NCBI GenBank assembly: GCA_964444795.1
Contig: CAYUIQ010000085.1
Location: forward strand, 1-30,736
Reading direction: 5' to 3'
Length of the DNA: 30,736 nt
Origin: JABMRP01 sp964444795
GTDB lineage: Bacteria; Planctomycetota; Planctomycetia; Pirellulales; Thermoguttaceae
Shown: in pieces, positions 21,595-29,371 of the stretch
How the letters are laid out: each line of letters opens with the position of its first letter
Position numbering within the stretch: position 1 is the first letter of the stretch
Translations under genes and position numbers: made by a program
The notes under the pieces: model-generated
Seen by the model: the letters and a program-made list of their open reading frames with translations, nothing else
Database searches by the model: none
What the model was told of the DNA's origin: nothing

Positions 21595-21894
21595 ATGAAG
21601 AAAATCAATCTCAGGCCTTTGGATGATCGCGTGGTCGTCGAGCCGGTGGAAGCAGAGGAAATGACGGCGGGCGGGATCGTACTGCCCGACGCCGCCAAGG
21701 AGAAGCCTCAGCGCGGAACCGTCTTGGCCGTCGGCGCCGGCAAACTGCTGGATAGCGGCCAGCGGGGCGAACTTTCCGTGGCCATCGGCGACGAAGTGAT
21801 CTACGGCAAGTACGCCGGAACCGACCACGAAGTGGACGGCCGCGAACTGAAGATCCTCCGCGAAAGCGACATTCTGGCCAAGGTTGTCACATAA
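21595..21894 (+). CDS. groES: Co-chaperonin GroES
   Basis: A 99-residue 10-kDa lid of the chaperonin chamber. The family signature is clear: NLRPLDDRVVVEPVEAEEMTAGGIVLPD, the mobile loop around TAGGIVLPDAAKEKP that contacts GroEL, GTVLAVGAGK, and IGDEVIYGKYAGTDHEVDGRELKILRESDILA. It lies between the two groEL genes, 86 nt after groEL1 and 88 nt before groEL2, and has an AAGGA ribosome site 10 nt before the ATG. Bacteria usually have groES first and one groEL second; here it is sandwiched and may serve both paralogues. Confidence 0.97.
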   Translation: MKKINLRPLDDRVVVEPVEAEEMTAGGIVLPDAAKEKPQRGTVLAVGAGKLLDSGQRGELSVAIGDEVIYGKYAGTDHEVDGRELKILRESDILAKVVT

Positions 21895-21982
21895 CCCCCG
21901 GGTAACCGAGTCATAACGCCATTAAGTGACGACACGCCGACGCGCACGTCACGTTACCATCAACCGAAGAGGAGCCGCCGAG

Positions 21983-23602
21983 GTGGCGAAACAATTACTG
22001 TTCGACGACCACGCCCGAGCCAAGATGCTCCGGGGTGTTGAAAAGCTGGCTGACGCCGTTGCGGTGACCATGGGTCCGACCGGCCGGAACGTCATTATCG
22101 ACAAGTCGTTCGGTGGTCCGACGGTGACCAAGGACGGCGTTACGGTGAGCAAAGAAATTGAACTCGAAGACCGCTTCGAGAACATGGGTGCCAAACTGGT
22201 CAACGAGGTGGCCTCGAAGACCTCCGACGTGGCCGGCGACGGCACCACCACCGCGACCGTCCTGGCTCGAGGTATCTTCCGCGAAGGCTTGCGGAATATC
22301 GCCGCGGGGAGCAAACCCATGGCCATTCGCCGGGGGATCGAGAAGGCGGTCGACGCGGCTTTCGAGCATCTCGGTTCGATGGCCAAGGCGGTGACCAAGA
22401 AAGAGGAAATCGCCGACGTCGGCACGATCAGCGCCAACAACGATCGCGAGATCGGCGACTTGCTGGCCGAAGCGATCGACAAAGTCGGCAAGGACGGCGT
22501 CATCACCGTCGAAGAAGGCAAGACGGCCGAAACGACGTACGATCTGGTCGAAGGCATGCAGTTCGACAAAGGGTATCTGTCGCCCTACTTCATCAACCGC
22601 ACCGCGGAGATGGATTGTCAACTGGAAGACGCCTACATCCTCATCCACGAGAAGAAGATCAGCAACCTGCGCGAGTTGGTCCCGATTCTCGAGACGGTCA
22701 GCCAAAAGGCCAAGCCGCTGCTGATTATCGCCGAGGACATCGAGGGCGAAGCCTTGACGGCGCTGGTGGTCAATAAGTTGCGTGGCGTGCTCAACGTCGC
22801 GGCGGTCAAGGCGCCCGGTTTTGGCGATCGCCGCAAGGCCATGTTGGGCGACATCGCCATCCTCACCGGTGGCACGATGATCAGCGAGGACCTGGGACTG
22901 AAGCTCGAAAACCTCACGGTGGAGCAACTCGGCCAGGCCAAGCAGATCACCGTCGACAAGGACACGACGACGCTGGTGCGAGGCGCCGGGAAACGGGCCG
23001 ATATCAGCGCCCGCATCGATCAGCTTCGCCGGCAGATCGACTCGACCGACAGCGACTACGATCGCGAGAAGTACCAGGAGCGTCTGGCCAAGCTCAGCGG
23101 CGGCGTGGCCATCGTTTCGGTTGGTGCCAGCACCGAGGCCGAAATGAAGCAGAAGAAGGCCCGAGTGGAAGACGCCCTGCACGCCACCCGCGCGGCCGCT
23201 GAAGCGGGCGTCCTGCCCGGCGGCGGTGTCGCTCTGCTGCGGTGTCGCGAGGCGGTCGCCAAGGCCCGAAGCAGCGCACGCGGCGACGAGAAGATCGGCG
23301 TCGACATTATCCACAAGGCCTTGGAGATGCCCCTGCGGCAGATCGCCGACAATTGCGGACTGGACGGTTCGGTCGTGGCCGACGAGGTCAGCCAAAAGCC
23401 GACCAACACCGGCTACGAGGCCAATGCCGGAAAGTACTGCGACATGATCAAGGCGGGGGTCATCGATCCGCTGAAGGTGGTCGCTACCGCTCTGGAAAAT
23501 GCCGCCAGTATCGCCGCCCTGTTGCTGACCACCGAAACGCTGGTAACCAACCTCGAAAAAGAGGACAAGGAAAAGCAGCGCATCGAGGGGAGTATTCGGT
23601 AA
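21983..23602 (+). CDS. groEL2: Chaperonin GroEL, paralogue 2 (no GGM tail)
   Basis: A 539-residue chaperonin. It stays close to the family norm: VTMGPTGRNVIIDKSFGGPTVTKDGVTVSKEIELEDRFENMGAKLV, the ATP loop GDGTTTATVL, DYDREKYQERLAKLSGGVA, KARVEDALHATRAA with the catalytic Asp, and PGGGVALLR. The C terminus, NLEKEDKEKQRIEGSIR, is charged and lacks the Gly-Met repeat that lines the cavity floor in most GroELs. The GTG at 21983 follows GAGGAG and aligns with the start of paralogue 1; an upstream frame to 21926 is not needed. It ends 48 nt before a strong terminator hairpin. The two paralogues differ enough to suggest different client sets rather than a recent copy. Confidence 0.96.
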   Translation: MAKQLLFDDHARAKMLRGVEKLADAVAVTMGPTGRNVIIDKSFGGPTVTKDGVTVSKEIELEDRFENMGAKLVNEVASKTSDVAGDGTTTATVLARGIFREGLRNIAAGSKPMAIRRGIEKAVDAAFEHLGSMAKAVTKKEEIADVGTISANNDREIGDLLAEAIDKVGKDGVITVEEGKTAETTYDLVEGMQFDKGYLSPYFINRTAEMDCQLEDAYILIHEKKISNLRELVPILETVSQKAKPLLIIAEDIEGEALTALVVNKLRGVLNVAAVKAPGFGDRRKAMLGDIAILTGGTMISEDLGLKLENLTVEQLGQAKQITVDKDTTTLVRGAGKRADISARIDQLRRQIDSTDSDYDREKYQERLAKLSGGVAIVSVGASTEAEMKQKKARVEDALHATRAAAEAGVLPGGGVALLRCREAVAKARSSARGDEKIGVDIIHKALEMPLRQIADNCGLDGSVVADEVSQKPTNTGYEANAGKYCDMIKAGVIDPLKVVATALENAASIAALLLTTETLVTNLEKEDKEKQRIEGSIR

Positions 23603-23650
23603 CGCCGGTGAAGCGTGCCAGTTGTTTTCTCCGCCAAAAGTAGAACCGCC

Positions 23651-23682
23651 GGGCCACCTCGCCAGTCGAGGTGGCCCGTTTT
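23651..23682 (+). terminator. Rho-independent terminator after groEL2
   Basis: A perfect 11-bp stem GGGCCACCTCG (23651-23661) with CGAGGTGGCCC (23667-23677), a CCAGT loop and a short GTTTT run. It would end the groEL1-groES-groEL2 transcript before dnaJ. Confidence 0.75.
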
Positions 23683-23713
23683 GACGTAGAGTTGGATACC
23701 CCCGGTGATGGCA

Positions 23714-23795
23714 GCCTATCGATTTAGTAACCCGAAGCGGCAGCGAGGACGTCTTTTCCGTCCTCGCTGACGCTTCGGGTTACTAAATCGACAGG
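23714..23795. repeat. Dispersed palindromic repeat, family A, copy 2
   Basis: An inverted repeat of about 37 bp per arm (23715-23751 with 23759-23795; two mismatches), whose first 71 nt match the copy at 11616-11686 with four differences. It ends 29 nt before the dnaJ ATG, in the space where the dnaJ promoter or ribosome site would be. Confidence 0.85.
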
Positions 23796-23824
23796 CCAAC
23801 GGACTCGCGCGGAAACGAGAAAGA

Positions 23825-24979
23825 ATGGCCGACAAACGCGACTACTACGAGGTCCTCGGCGTCCAGCGAGACGCTTCGGCAAAAACCATCGCCGACGCGT
23901 ACCGGAAGCTGGCGATGCAATACCACCCGGACCGAAATCCGGGCGACGACGAGGCCGTGACGAATTTCAAGGAAGCGGCCGAGGCGTTCGAGGTACTCAA
24001 CGACACCGAGAAACGGGCTCGCTACGACCGTTTCGGTCACCAGGGTATCGATGGAGTCGCCGGCGGCGCCCCCCATTTCCGCAACGTCAGCGATATTTTC
24101 GAGGCCTTCGGCGACGTCTTCGGCGATTCGCTCTTCGGCGATCTTTTCGGTGGCGGCCGTGGCCGGAGACGCGCTCGACGCGGGAGCGATCTTCGCGTCG
24201 ACGTCACGATCGATCTCTTCGAGGCGGCCCGAGGAACGTCGCGGGTGTTGAAGATCAAACGCCATCAGGCATGCACCACCTGTGGCGGTTCCGGCGCCAA
24301 GCCGGGAACTCAACCCGAAACATGTCGTTATTGTGGCGGCCAAGGCCAGGTCGTTCAATCGACCGGAATCTTCTCCGTGCAATCGGCCTGCCCGTCGTGC
24401 AAGGGCAGTGGAACGGTCATTCGCGAGGGATGTTCGTCGTGCCGCGGTTCGGGGTTCGTTCCCAAGAAAGTCAAACGGGAAGTCACCATCCCACCGGGCG
24501 TCGACGACCAAATGCAGTTGCGGCTGGCCGGCGAAGGCGAACCGAGTGCCGAGGGTGGTCCAGCGGGCGACTGCTACTGCGTGATTCACGTCACCGAACA
24601 CGCCCTGTTTCAGCGCGACGGCCAACACCTGATCTGCCGTGTTCCCATCACCTACCCCCAGGCCGCCCTGGGAGCCACCGTCGAAGTGCCCACCCTCGAC
24701 GGACCGGAAACGCTCGACGTGCCCGCGGGTACGCAAAGCGGCGAGGTATTCAAGATGCGCGGGCGGGGAATGCCACACGTGCGGGTGCGAGGCCGCGGCG
24801 ACTTGCTGGTGCAGGTGAACATTGAAGTGCCCGCGAAACTGGCCGAGCGAGAAGAGACCCTGCTGCGCGAACTGGCCGAACTGGAGCACGCGCACGTCTC
24901 GCCCAAACGAAAAAGCTTCTTCAAGAAGCTTAAAGAGTACTTCGTTCCCCACGCCGAACAGGAACCGACGGAGGATTGA
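23825..24979 (+). CDS. dnaJ: Hsp40 co-chaperone DnaJ
   Basis: A 384-residue type I J-protein that delivers substrates to DnaK and triggers its ATPase. The J domain (1-70) has DYYEVLGVQRDAS and the HPD triad at 34-36. A Gly/Phe-rich segment (about 78-115, with DIFEAFGDVFGDSLFGDLFGGG) follows, then a zinc-finger region with four CxxCxGxG motifs between about residues 150 and 210 (CTTCGGSG, CRYCGGQG, CPSCKGSG, CSSCRGSG), and the C-terminal substrate-binding barrels with VEVPTLDG and FKMRGRGMP. The C-terminal end is basic and rich in Lys and Phe. The ATG at 23825 has only a weak GAGAAAG ribosome site. The stop overlaps the start zone of grpE. Confidence 0.97.
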   Translation: MADKRDYYEVLGVQRDASAKTIADAYRKLAMQYHPDRNPGDDEAVTNFKEAAEAFEVLNDTEKRARYDRFGHQGIDGVAGGAPHFRNVSDIFEAFGDVFGDSLFGDLFGGGRGRRRARRGSDLRVDVTIDLFEAARGTSRVLKIKRHQACTTCGGSGAKPGTQPETCRYCGGQGQVVQSTGIFSVQSACPSCKGSGTVIREGCSSCRGSGFVPKKVKREVTIPPGVDDQMQLRLAGEGEPSAEGGPAGDCYCVIHVTEHALFQRDGQHLICRVPITYPQAALGATVEVPTLDGPETLDVPAGTQSGEVFKMRGRGMPHVRVRGRGDLLVQVNIEVPAKLAEREETLLRELAELEHAHVSPKRKSFFKKLKEYFVPHAEQEPTED

Positions 24980-24981
24980 GC

Positions 24982-25680
24982 GTGCCCTGGAACAAGCGAA
25001 ACAGAACATCCGCGCCGGACGTCCAGCCCGAGCCCCGCGCCGACGCCGAGCGATCCGCCGATGCGACACCGACGGTGGACGCCGAGAAGAAATCTCAAGA
25101 GGAGAATGCACCGGCGGCACCCGAGGTCGAGATGATCGATGGCGAACTGCTCGACGGCGAAGCGGAGGAAGGCGCGGCGGATGGCGGCGACGAGATCGAA
25201 CCACTGCGGGCCGAGGTGGAGGAGGCCAAGGACCGGGCGCTGCGCGTCGGGGCCGAGTTGGACAACTTCCGCAAACGGGCCGCCCGGCAAATGGAAGAAG
25301 AACGCCGCTACGCCAACATCCACCTCATCCGCGACTTGCTGCCCGTGTTGGACAACATCGATCGGGCGATCGAGGCGGCCGAGAAGAGCGACGACGCGGC
25401 CGGTTTGCTGGAAGGGTTTCGCATGGTTGGTCAGATGTTGGGGGACACGCTCCAGCGCTACCATTGTCAGCCCATTGATCCGCTGCACGATCCGTTCGAT
25501 CCCGCTTGGCATCAGGCGATCTCCCAGATGCCCTCCGAGGAATATGAGGCCAACACCGTGATCGTCGTCACGCAGACCGGATTCCAACTCCACGATCGGG
25601 TGGTTCGCCCTGCCCAGGTGATTGTTTCCAGCGGCCCTCCGCAGCCGCCCGAAGAGGAGCAGAACGAGGAGGAAGCTTGA
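24982..25680 (+). CDS. grpE: Nucleotide exchange factor GrpE
   Basis: A 232-residue dimeric exchange factor that releases ADP from DnaK. The first 80 residues are an acidic, disordered, Ala/Glu/Asp-rich tail. A long coiled-coil helix follows (IEPLRAEVEEAKDRALRVGAELDNFRKR), then the family signature RKRAARQMEEERRYANIHLIRDLLPVLDNIDRAI, GFRMVGQMLGDTL, and the C-terminal beta domain ending in LHDRVVRPAQVIVS. The GTG at 24982 is chosen because GGAGG is 7 nt upstream; a TTG at 24976 overlaps the dnaJ stop and would leave no spacing. dnaJ and grpE form a tight pair. The start overlap suggests translational coupling. Confidence 0.95.
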   Translation: MPWNKRNRTSAPDVQPEPRADAERSADATPTVDAEKKSQEENAPAAPEVEMIDGELLDGEAEEGAADGGDEIEPLRAEVEEAKDRALRVGAELDNFRKRAARQMEEERRYANIHLIRDLLPVLDNIDRAIEAAEKSDDAAGLLEGFRMVGQMLGDTLQRYHCQPIDPLHDPFDPAWHQAISQMPSEEYEANTVIVVTQTGFQLHDRVVRPAQVIVSSGPPQPPEEEQNEEEA

Positions 25681-25689
25681 CACACTCTC

Positions 25690-25757
25690 GTAGCTACGTT
25701 CGCCAGAACGTGGTCGGAACTCTTCGGTACGTACCATGTTCTGGCGAACGCAGCTAC
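25690..25757. repeat. Palindrome after grpE, family D
   Basis: Arms 25690-25713 and 25734-25757 (24 bp, two mismatches) around a 20-nt loop; one arm reads GTAGCTACGTTCGCCAGAAC. It lies 9 nt past the grpE stop and could end that transcript, but there is no T-run, and the arm length resembles the other dispersed elements here. Confidence 0.7.
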
Positions 25758-25877
25758 AAACTCGCGCCATGACCTATACTCCAGGACTGGTGGACACGGA
25801 GGAATAGGGATGTTAGGATAAGTGATTCTCGGCACGTCGCGGGCGTGCCGCAACGATACAAGAGAGGACAGATCACG

Positions 25878-26180
25878 ATGCCGACCTACGATTACGTGTG
25901 CGACGCGTGCGACCACGAGTTCGAGTTGTTCCAATCGATTACCGCCAATCGCAAGCGTAAGTGCCCCGAGTGCGGAAAGCTGAAACTGCGGCGATTGATC
26001 GGTGCCGGTGCGGCGATCGTGTTCAAAGGATCCGGATTCTACCAGACGGACTATCGCAGCGATTCGTATCAGAAGAGTGCCTCGGCCGAGAAGAAGGCAC
26101 GCACGAAATCCACCAACGGAGACGGTAAATCGGCCAAGAAATCGAGCACCGCGGCCAAGTCGGGGTCGAAGACCGATTAG
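25878..26180 (+). CDS. FmdB-type zinc ribbon protein
   Basis: A 100-residue protein of the FmdB family of putative regulators. The N-terminal 35 residues, MPTYDYVCDACDHEFELFQ through RKCPECG, form a zinc ribbon with Cys8/Cys11 and Cys29/Cys32. LRRLIGAGAAIVFKGSGFYQTDYR follows, the conserved FKGSGFY block of the family. The remaining 35 residues are a Lys/Ser/Thr-rich tail typical of these proteins and probably disordered. The ATG at 25878 is chosen over 25845 because the family starts MPTY and GAGAGG lies upstream. Family members are found near formamidase or ribosome-associated genes, but the biochemical role is not established. Its position after the chaperone genes may be only chance, because a palindrome separates it from grpE. 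Confidence 0.88.
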   Translation: MPTYDYVCDACDHEFELFQSITANRKRKCPECGKLKLRRLIGAGAAIVFKGSGFYQTDYRSDSYQKSASAEKKARTKSTNGDGKSAKKSSTAAKSGSKTD

Positions 26181-26199
26181 CCCCCGGCTTTGCCGGGGG
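26181..26199. terminator. GC-rich hairpin after the FmdB-like gene
   Basis: CCCCCGGC-TTT-GCCGGGGG starts one base after the stop codon. The 8-bp GC stem has no T-run. It may end transcription from the left and, for the convergent gene ending at 26273, from the right. Confidence 0.5.
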
Positions 26200-26272
26200 G
26201 TGACCATTAGGGCCCTCTCCACCACATGGTAGCGAGCGAGGTCAGGAGATCTGCGCCCAGCGGGGTAGCACA

Positions 26273-28612
26273 CTACGGCTTCTTCGAGATCGCCCCGATA
26301 CTGTACGTCCGGGGATACTCCGACTGGCGGCGGTAGAACTGGCCCAGTTTGAGCTTCTGCCCGTCCAAGGCTCCGTCGGCCGTAACGATGGTCATTCGCG
26401 CCCTCGGCGTGTTCTCGAATTCCACGGCGCCCGCGTTCTGGTTGCCCTCCAGATCACCGGTATGCCATCCGAAGAGATAGCCCGCGCCCACTTCATCGCT
26501 GCCCTGGACCACCTCGAAGGAGAAGCTTTGCAGGCCGGTTCCCGCGTTGGTCTGTGTCTTGCCGATACCGGTCAACTCGTAGCCCTTGTCGGTGATCTTG
26601 AAGATCAGCGGGGTCACGACGTGCCCCTGCTGCGCGGCGCCGTTGTCGTTGTAGAAGCTCCACGTGTCGAGCCGGTAACCGCCGTCGACAAACTCCTGCG
26701 GGAAGCCGGCCAGTTCGGACACGATCCAGACGACTCCCACGGCACTATCGGTCGTCTGACGCGACTTGAGTCCTTGGCGTGTCCCCACGACTCCCGGCTC
26801 GGGGGGTGCGGGCATGATGCCGCGCGCCGCGGCGATGAGTTGCTTCGGCACTCCATCGGCCATCGCCTCCTCTTGTTCCTTCGTCGCGCCTCGCAGGCCA
26901 AGCGTTGATATCGCGTCGCCGCTGCCCTCGTACAGACTGTACACTCCGGTGGCCGTGGTGGTCACCTGGTTGGAACCCGATTCCGGCCAGCCGTCGATCA
27001 GCCGGGCCAGCAACAGGGGCCTGGGGGCAAGGGCCGCGAAGCAGTAGTCCAGGTCGGTCTTGGCGAGAATGCCCGGCATGTAGGGCATGGTATGGGCGCA
27101 TCGCATCAAGTCGGGTGTCACCTTCTCGGCCCAATCGCGGACCGTGGTGATGTCGATCGCCGCCACGCCGACAATACCCGGTTCGAGCAAAGCGGCCAGA
27201 CAGGCGTCGATCCCGCCGAGTCCCGACCCGGCAGCGGTGATCCGGTCGGCGTCGATTTCCTTGCGCGCAGCCAGGTACCGATAGGCGGCCAGATTATCGG
27301 CCACGCGCAAGGCCAAAGGAGACAGCCCGGCGGAGTCGGCCGCGGCATAGAAACTCGACAGATCCGGCCCGTAGAAGCCGACCGGTTCCGATACGGCTGG
27401 CCGCCGGCTTGCCGTGTGTGTCGAAGCGTGTTCGGGAACGATGACCCAATATCCGCGAATTGCCAGCGCCCGGGCGGCGTCGGCAATCGGCGTGTCGTTG
27501 ATACACTGCCCCCGATCGTGCGAGAGGATGATCGAAGCACACTTCTCTTTCGGACCAGCAGCCGTATGGAGCAACACGGCCGGGCAACTGAACGGGCCGT
27601 CCAGCGAAAGATCGATCGATTCGATCACCATCTCGCCCTTTTCCTCGACGGATCGCACCGTGCTCTCGCCCGGTTTCATGCCCTGTAGATTACACGTCGC
27701 ACCGAGCCACTCGACGAGGCCTTCTCGATACGCCCTCCAATCCGCCACGGACTCACACTCCGCGGGCAATGCCTCGGCCTGCTGGGCAATCCGCCGGATG
27801 AAGTAGTTGAGCATCTTGAAATCCGGATCCTCCGGTTCGCCACACGCCGCCGGCGCCGTGTCGGAGGAAGTCGCCAACTTGTTCTTCTGTTCGATCCACT
27901 GGACCGCGCCGTCACCCAATTCGGTGAAGTCCGACGTGCCGCCAGCAGCCGCGGCGTACTGAAATCGCTTCTCCATCGCCGCGGCCAGTTTCGCCGCCTC
28001 GGCCCCTTTGCCCAGTCCGGCCAGACCGATGCGCCCCGGATCGACGTCGGCGCGCGTGACCAGGTAGTCCAACCCGCGCAACGCGTCGAACACCCGGATG
28101 CTTCGGACCGAAGTTCCCGTGAGCGATCCCAACGCGTCGAGCCCGGCGTACGGCGCCTGCCGCTTGCCAATGTGCGGGTCGTCGATAAACAGCACGAGGT
28201 AGCCCTTGCGAGCCATTTCAAAGACAAATGGCTTGTAACAGGTCTGGGTGTAGTGGCCCAACCAGTCGGGCGCCACGATGATGGCCGGCAGCCGACCGGT
28301 CGCCTCTTCGCTCCGCACAACGTTGGCCGATACATACGCTCGCTCGGCCCAGAGATAGCCCACCTGCTCGATGATCAGATCGTCGCGCTGCTGCCGGTCA
28401 AGCATGGCCGCCCGCATCGGCTCGCGCTCGGGTAGACCGAGCGACGAGAGATCGTCGGCGGGAGTCGCCGCCATGCGTGCGGCACGTTCGGCCAGGTATT
28501 GAGTAACGCTGACCGGCTCTTCCGCCCGGCAGACCGTCGGCAAAGCAAGGATCAGACCGATGCAGAAGAAAACGAAAACGGTCGAAAAGGCAACGGCGGA
28601 ACGTCTGAGCAT
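26273..28612 (-). CDS. Exported protein with two alpha/beta-hydrolase-like domains lacking the nucleophilic Ser
   Basis: A 779-residue exported protein. Residues 1-29 (MLRRSAVAFSTVFVFFCIGLILA..., cut after VCRA) are a signal peptide. Two domains of the dienelactone-hydrolase/acetylxylan-esterase kind follow: about 75-250 (LPAIIVAPDWLGH, FEMARKGYLVLFIDD, DYLVTRADVDPGRIGLAG) and about 320-560 (CASIILSHDRGQ, ALAIRGYWVIVPEH, YLAARKEIDADRITAAG, LAPRPLLLARLIDG). At the nucleophile elbow, where G-x-S-x-G is expected, domain 1 has G-L-G-K-G (199-203) and domain 2 has G-S-G-L-G (462-466), so the serine position is glycine in both. About 625-779 is a beta-rich module (HVVTPLIFKITDKGYELTGIGK, YLFGWHTGDLEGNQNAGAVEF) that I cannot name. 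The ATG at 28612 is set by the signal peptide and an AAAGGA site. It probably binds rather than cleaves. Confidence 0.75.
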   Translation of the reverse strand: MLRRSAVAFSTVFVFFCIGLILALPTVCRAEEPVSVTQYLAERAARMAATPADDLSSLGLPEREPMRAAMLDRQQRDDLIIEQVGYLWAERAYVSANVVRSEEATGRLPAIIVAPDWLGHYTQTCYKPFVFEMARKGYLVLFIDDPHIGKRQAPYAGLDALGSLTGTSVRSIRVFDALRGLDYLVTRADVDPGRIGLAGLGKGAEAAKLAAAMEKRFQYAAAAGGTSDFTELGDGAVQWIEQKNKLATSSDTAPAACGEPEDPDFKMLNYFIRRIAQQAEALPAECESVADWRAYREGLVEWLGATCNLQGMKPGESTVRSVEEKGEMVIESIDLSLDGPFSCPAVLLHTAAGPKEKCASIILSHDRGQCINDTPIADAARALAIRGYWVIVPEHASTHTASRRPAVSEPVGFYGPDLSSFYAAADSAGLSPLALRVADNLAAYRYLAARKEIDADRITAAGSGLGGIDACLAALLEPGIVGVAAIDITTVRDWAEKVTPDLMRCAHTMPYMPGILAKTDLDYCFAALAPRPLLLARLIDGWPESGSNQVTTTATGVYSLYEGSGDAISTLGLRGATKEQEEAMADGVPKQLIAAARGIMPAPPEPGVVGTRQGLKSRQTTDSAVGVVWIVSELAGFPQEFVDGGYRLDTWSFYNDNGAAQQGHVVTPLIFKITDKGYELTGIGKTQTNAGTGLQSFSFEVVQGSDEVGAGYLFGWHTGDLEGNQNAGAVEFENTPRARMTIVTADGALDGQKLKLGQFYRRQSEYPRTYSIGAISKKP

Positions 28613-28863
28613 GATAAGGGGTCCTTTCCTGAGAACTCGTTGTTTCGCTCCGGCGCTTTCACCGGGCACGACACGTCCGATCGGCTTTGCCCGTCAATGT
28701 AGGTCATCCGCGAGAAAACCACAAGGATCGGCGGGTACTCGATGCTAGACAACCCCTCGCCTGGCGGATAGAGTAGGCGTCGGGCGCTGCCGTTTTCGCC
28801 CGCCGCTACGCTTATGAATATCGTCGAACCCGAGGAACCGATGGAAAGGCACAAGGGACGATC

Positions 28864-29031
28864 ATGGAACGGCTGCTGATGTTCATCGGGATAATCGTTG
28901 GCGGCTACGCCGGCTGGTACCTCGGTGATTTTTTTGGCTTCGGGCTGATGGGAGACTTCCTGCTCAGTTTCCTGGGAAGTGCCATCGGCGTCTATGTCGC
29001 GTGGCGGATCCTGCGGGACTACCTGGGTTGA
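28864..29031 (+). CDS. Small two-helix membrane protein, 55 residues
   Basis: MERLLMFIGIIVGGYAGWYL opens a first membrane helix (about 4-22) with glycine spacing, and LLSFLGSAIGVYVAWRIL (about 34-50) forms a second; the end is RDYLG. Small glycine-zipper membrane proteins of this type resemble YeaQ/YmgE-like (transglycosylase-associated) proteins, but the resemblance is only general. AAGGGA lies 6 nt before the ATG, which supports translation. It is divergent from the large exported protein and convergent with the next small membrane gene, with 30 nt between stops. It is too short to be sure of by composition alone, but the ribosome site and clean helices make it likely. Confidence 0.65.
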   Translation: MERLLMFIGIIVGGYAGWYLGDFFGFGLMGDFLLSFLGSAIGVYVAWRILRDYLG

Positions 29032-29061
29032 GGGCCATGCCCAGGCTCAGCGCTGGCTCGT

Positions 29062-29328
29062 TCAGGGCGTATGGGCCGGGACGCGAAAGGTAAGAATTGC
29101 CAGCAAGGTCAAGTAAGCAAGACCTTCGGTCAGATCAACGAAGATAATCCAGAAGGCCATCAGGCAACGTATAAGATAGGCTACCAGCAACCCTGGGGAG
29201 AACTCTGGTTCAGCCCACCTGAACAGGTCAACAAGCCAAGATTGAAGCATCACCGCCGCAAAGAAAGCAGGGATCGTGGTGATGCTGAGGAATCTCAAGA
29301 GCCATTTCACACCGCGCTCTGCCGTCAT
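29062..29328 (-). CDS. Small membrane protein, 88 residues, three predicted helices
   Basis: MTAERGVKWLLRFLSITTIP starts the protein. Hydrophobic helices span about 8-34, 45-63 and 66-82, with an acidic link (RWAEPEFSPG) between the first two. I do not recognise the family. The ATG at 29328 is supported by an AAGGGAAG ribosome site; the in-frame ATG at 29358 has none. The base composition is lower in GC than its neighbours, which may hint at recent gain. It lies 43 nt downstream of the oxidoreductase gene on the same strand, so the two may be one transcript. Confidence 0.6.
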   Translation of the reverse strand: MTAERGVKWLLRFLSITTIPAFFAAVMLQSWLVDLFRWAEPEFSPGLLVAYLIRCLMAFWIIFVDLTEGLAYLTLLAILTFRVPAHTP

Positions 29329-29371
29329 AGTCTTCCCTTCTGCCCAACTTCCTGGCATATGGCCATAGCGG

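Noticed and set aside
11616..23795. CRISPR array as a reading of the repeated palindromes
   Set aside because: The copies are isolated, kilobases apart, with no regular spacers and no cas genes.
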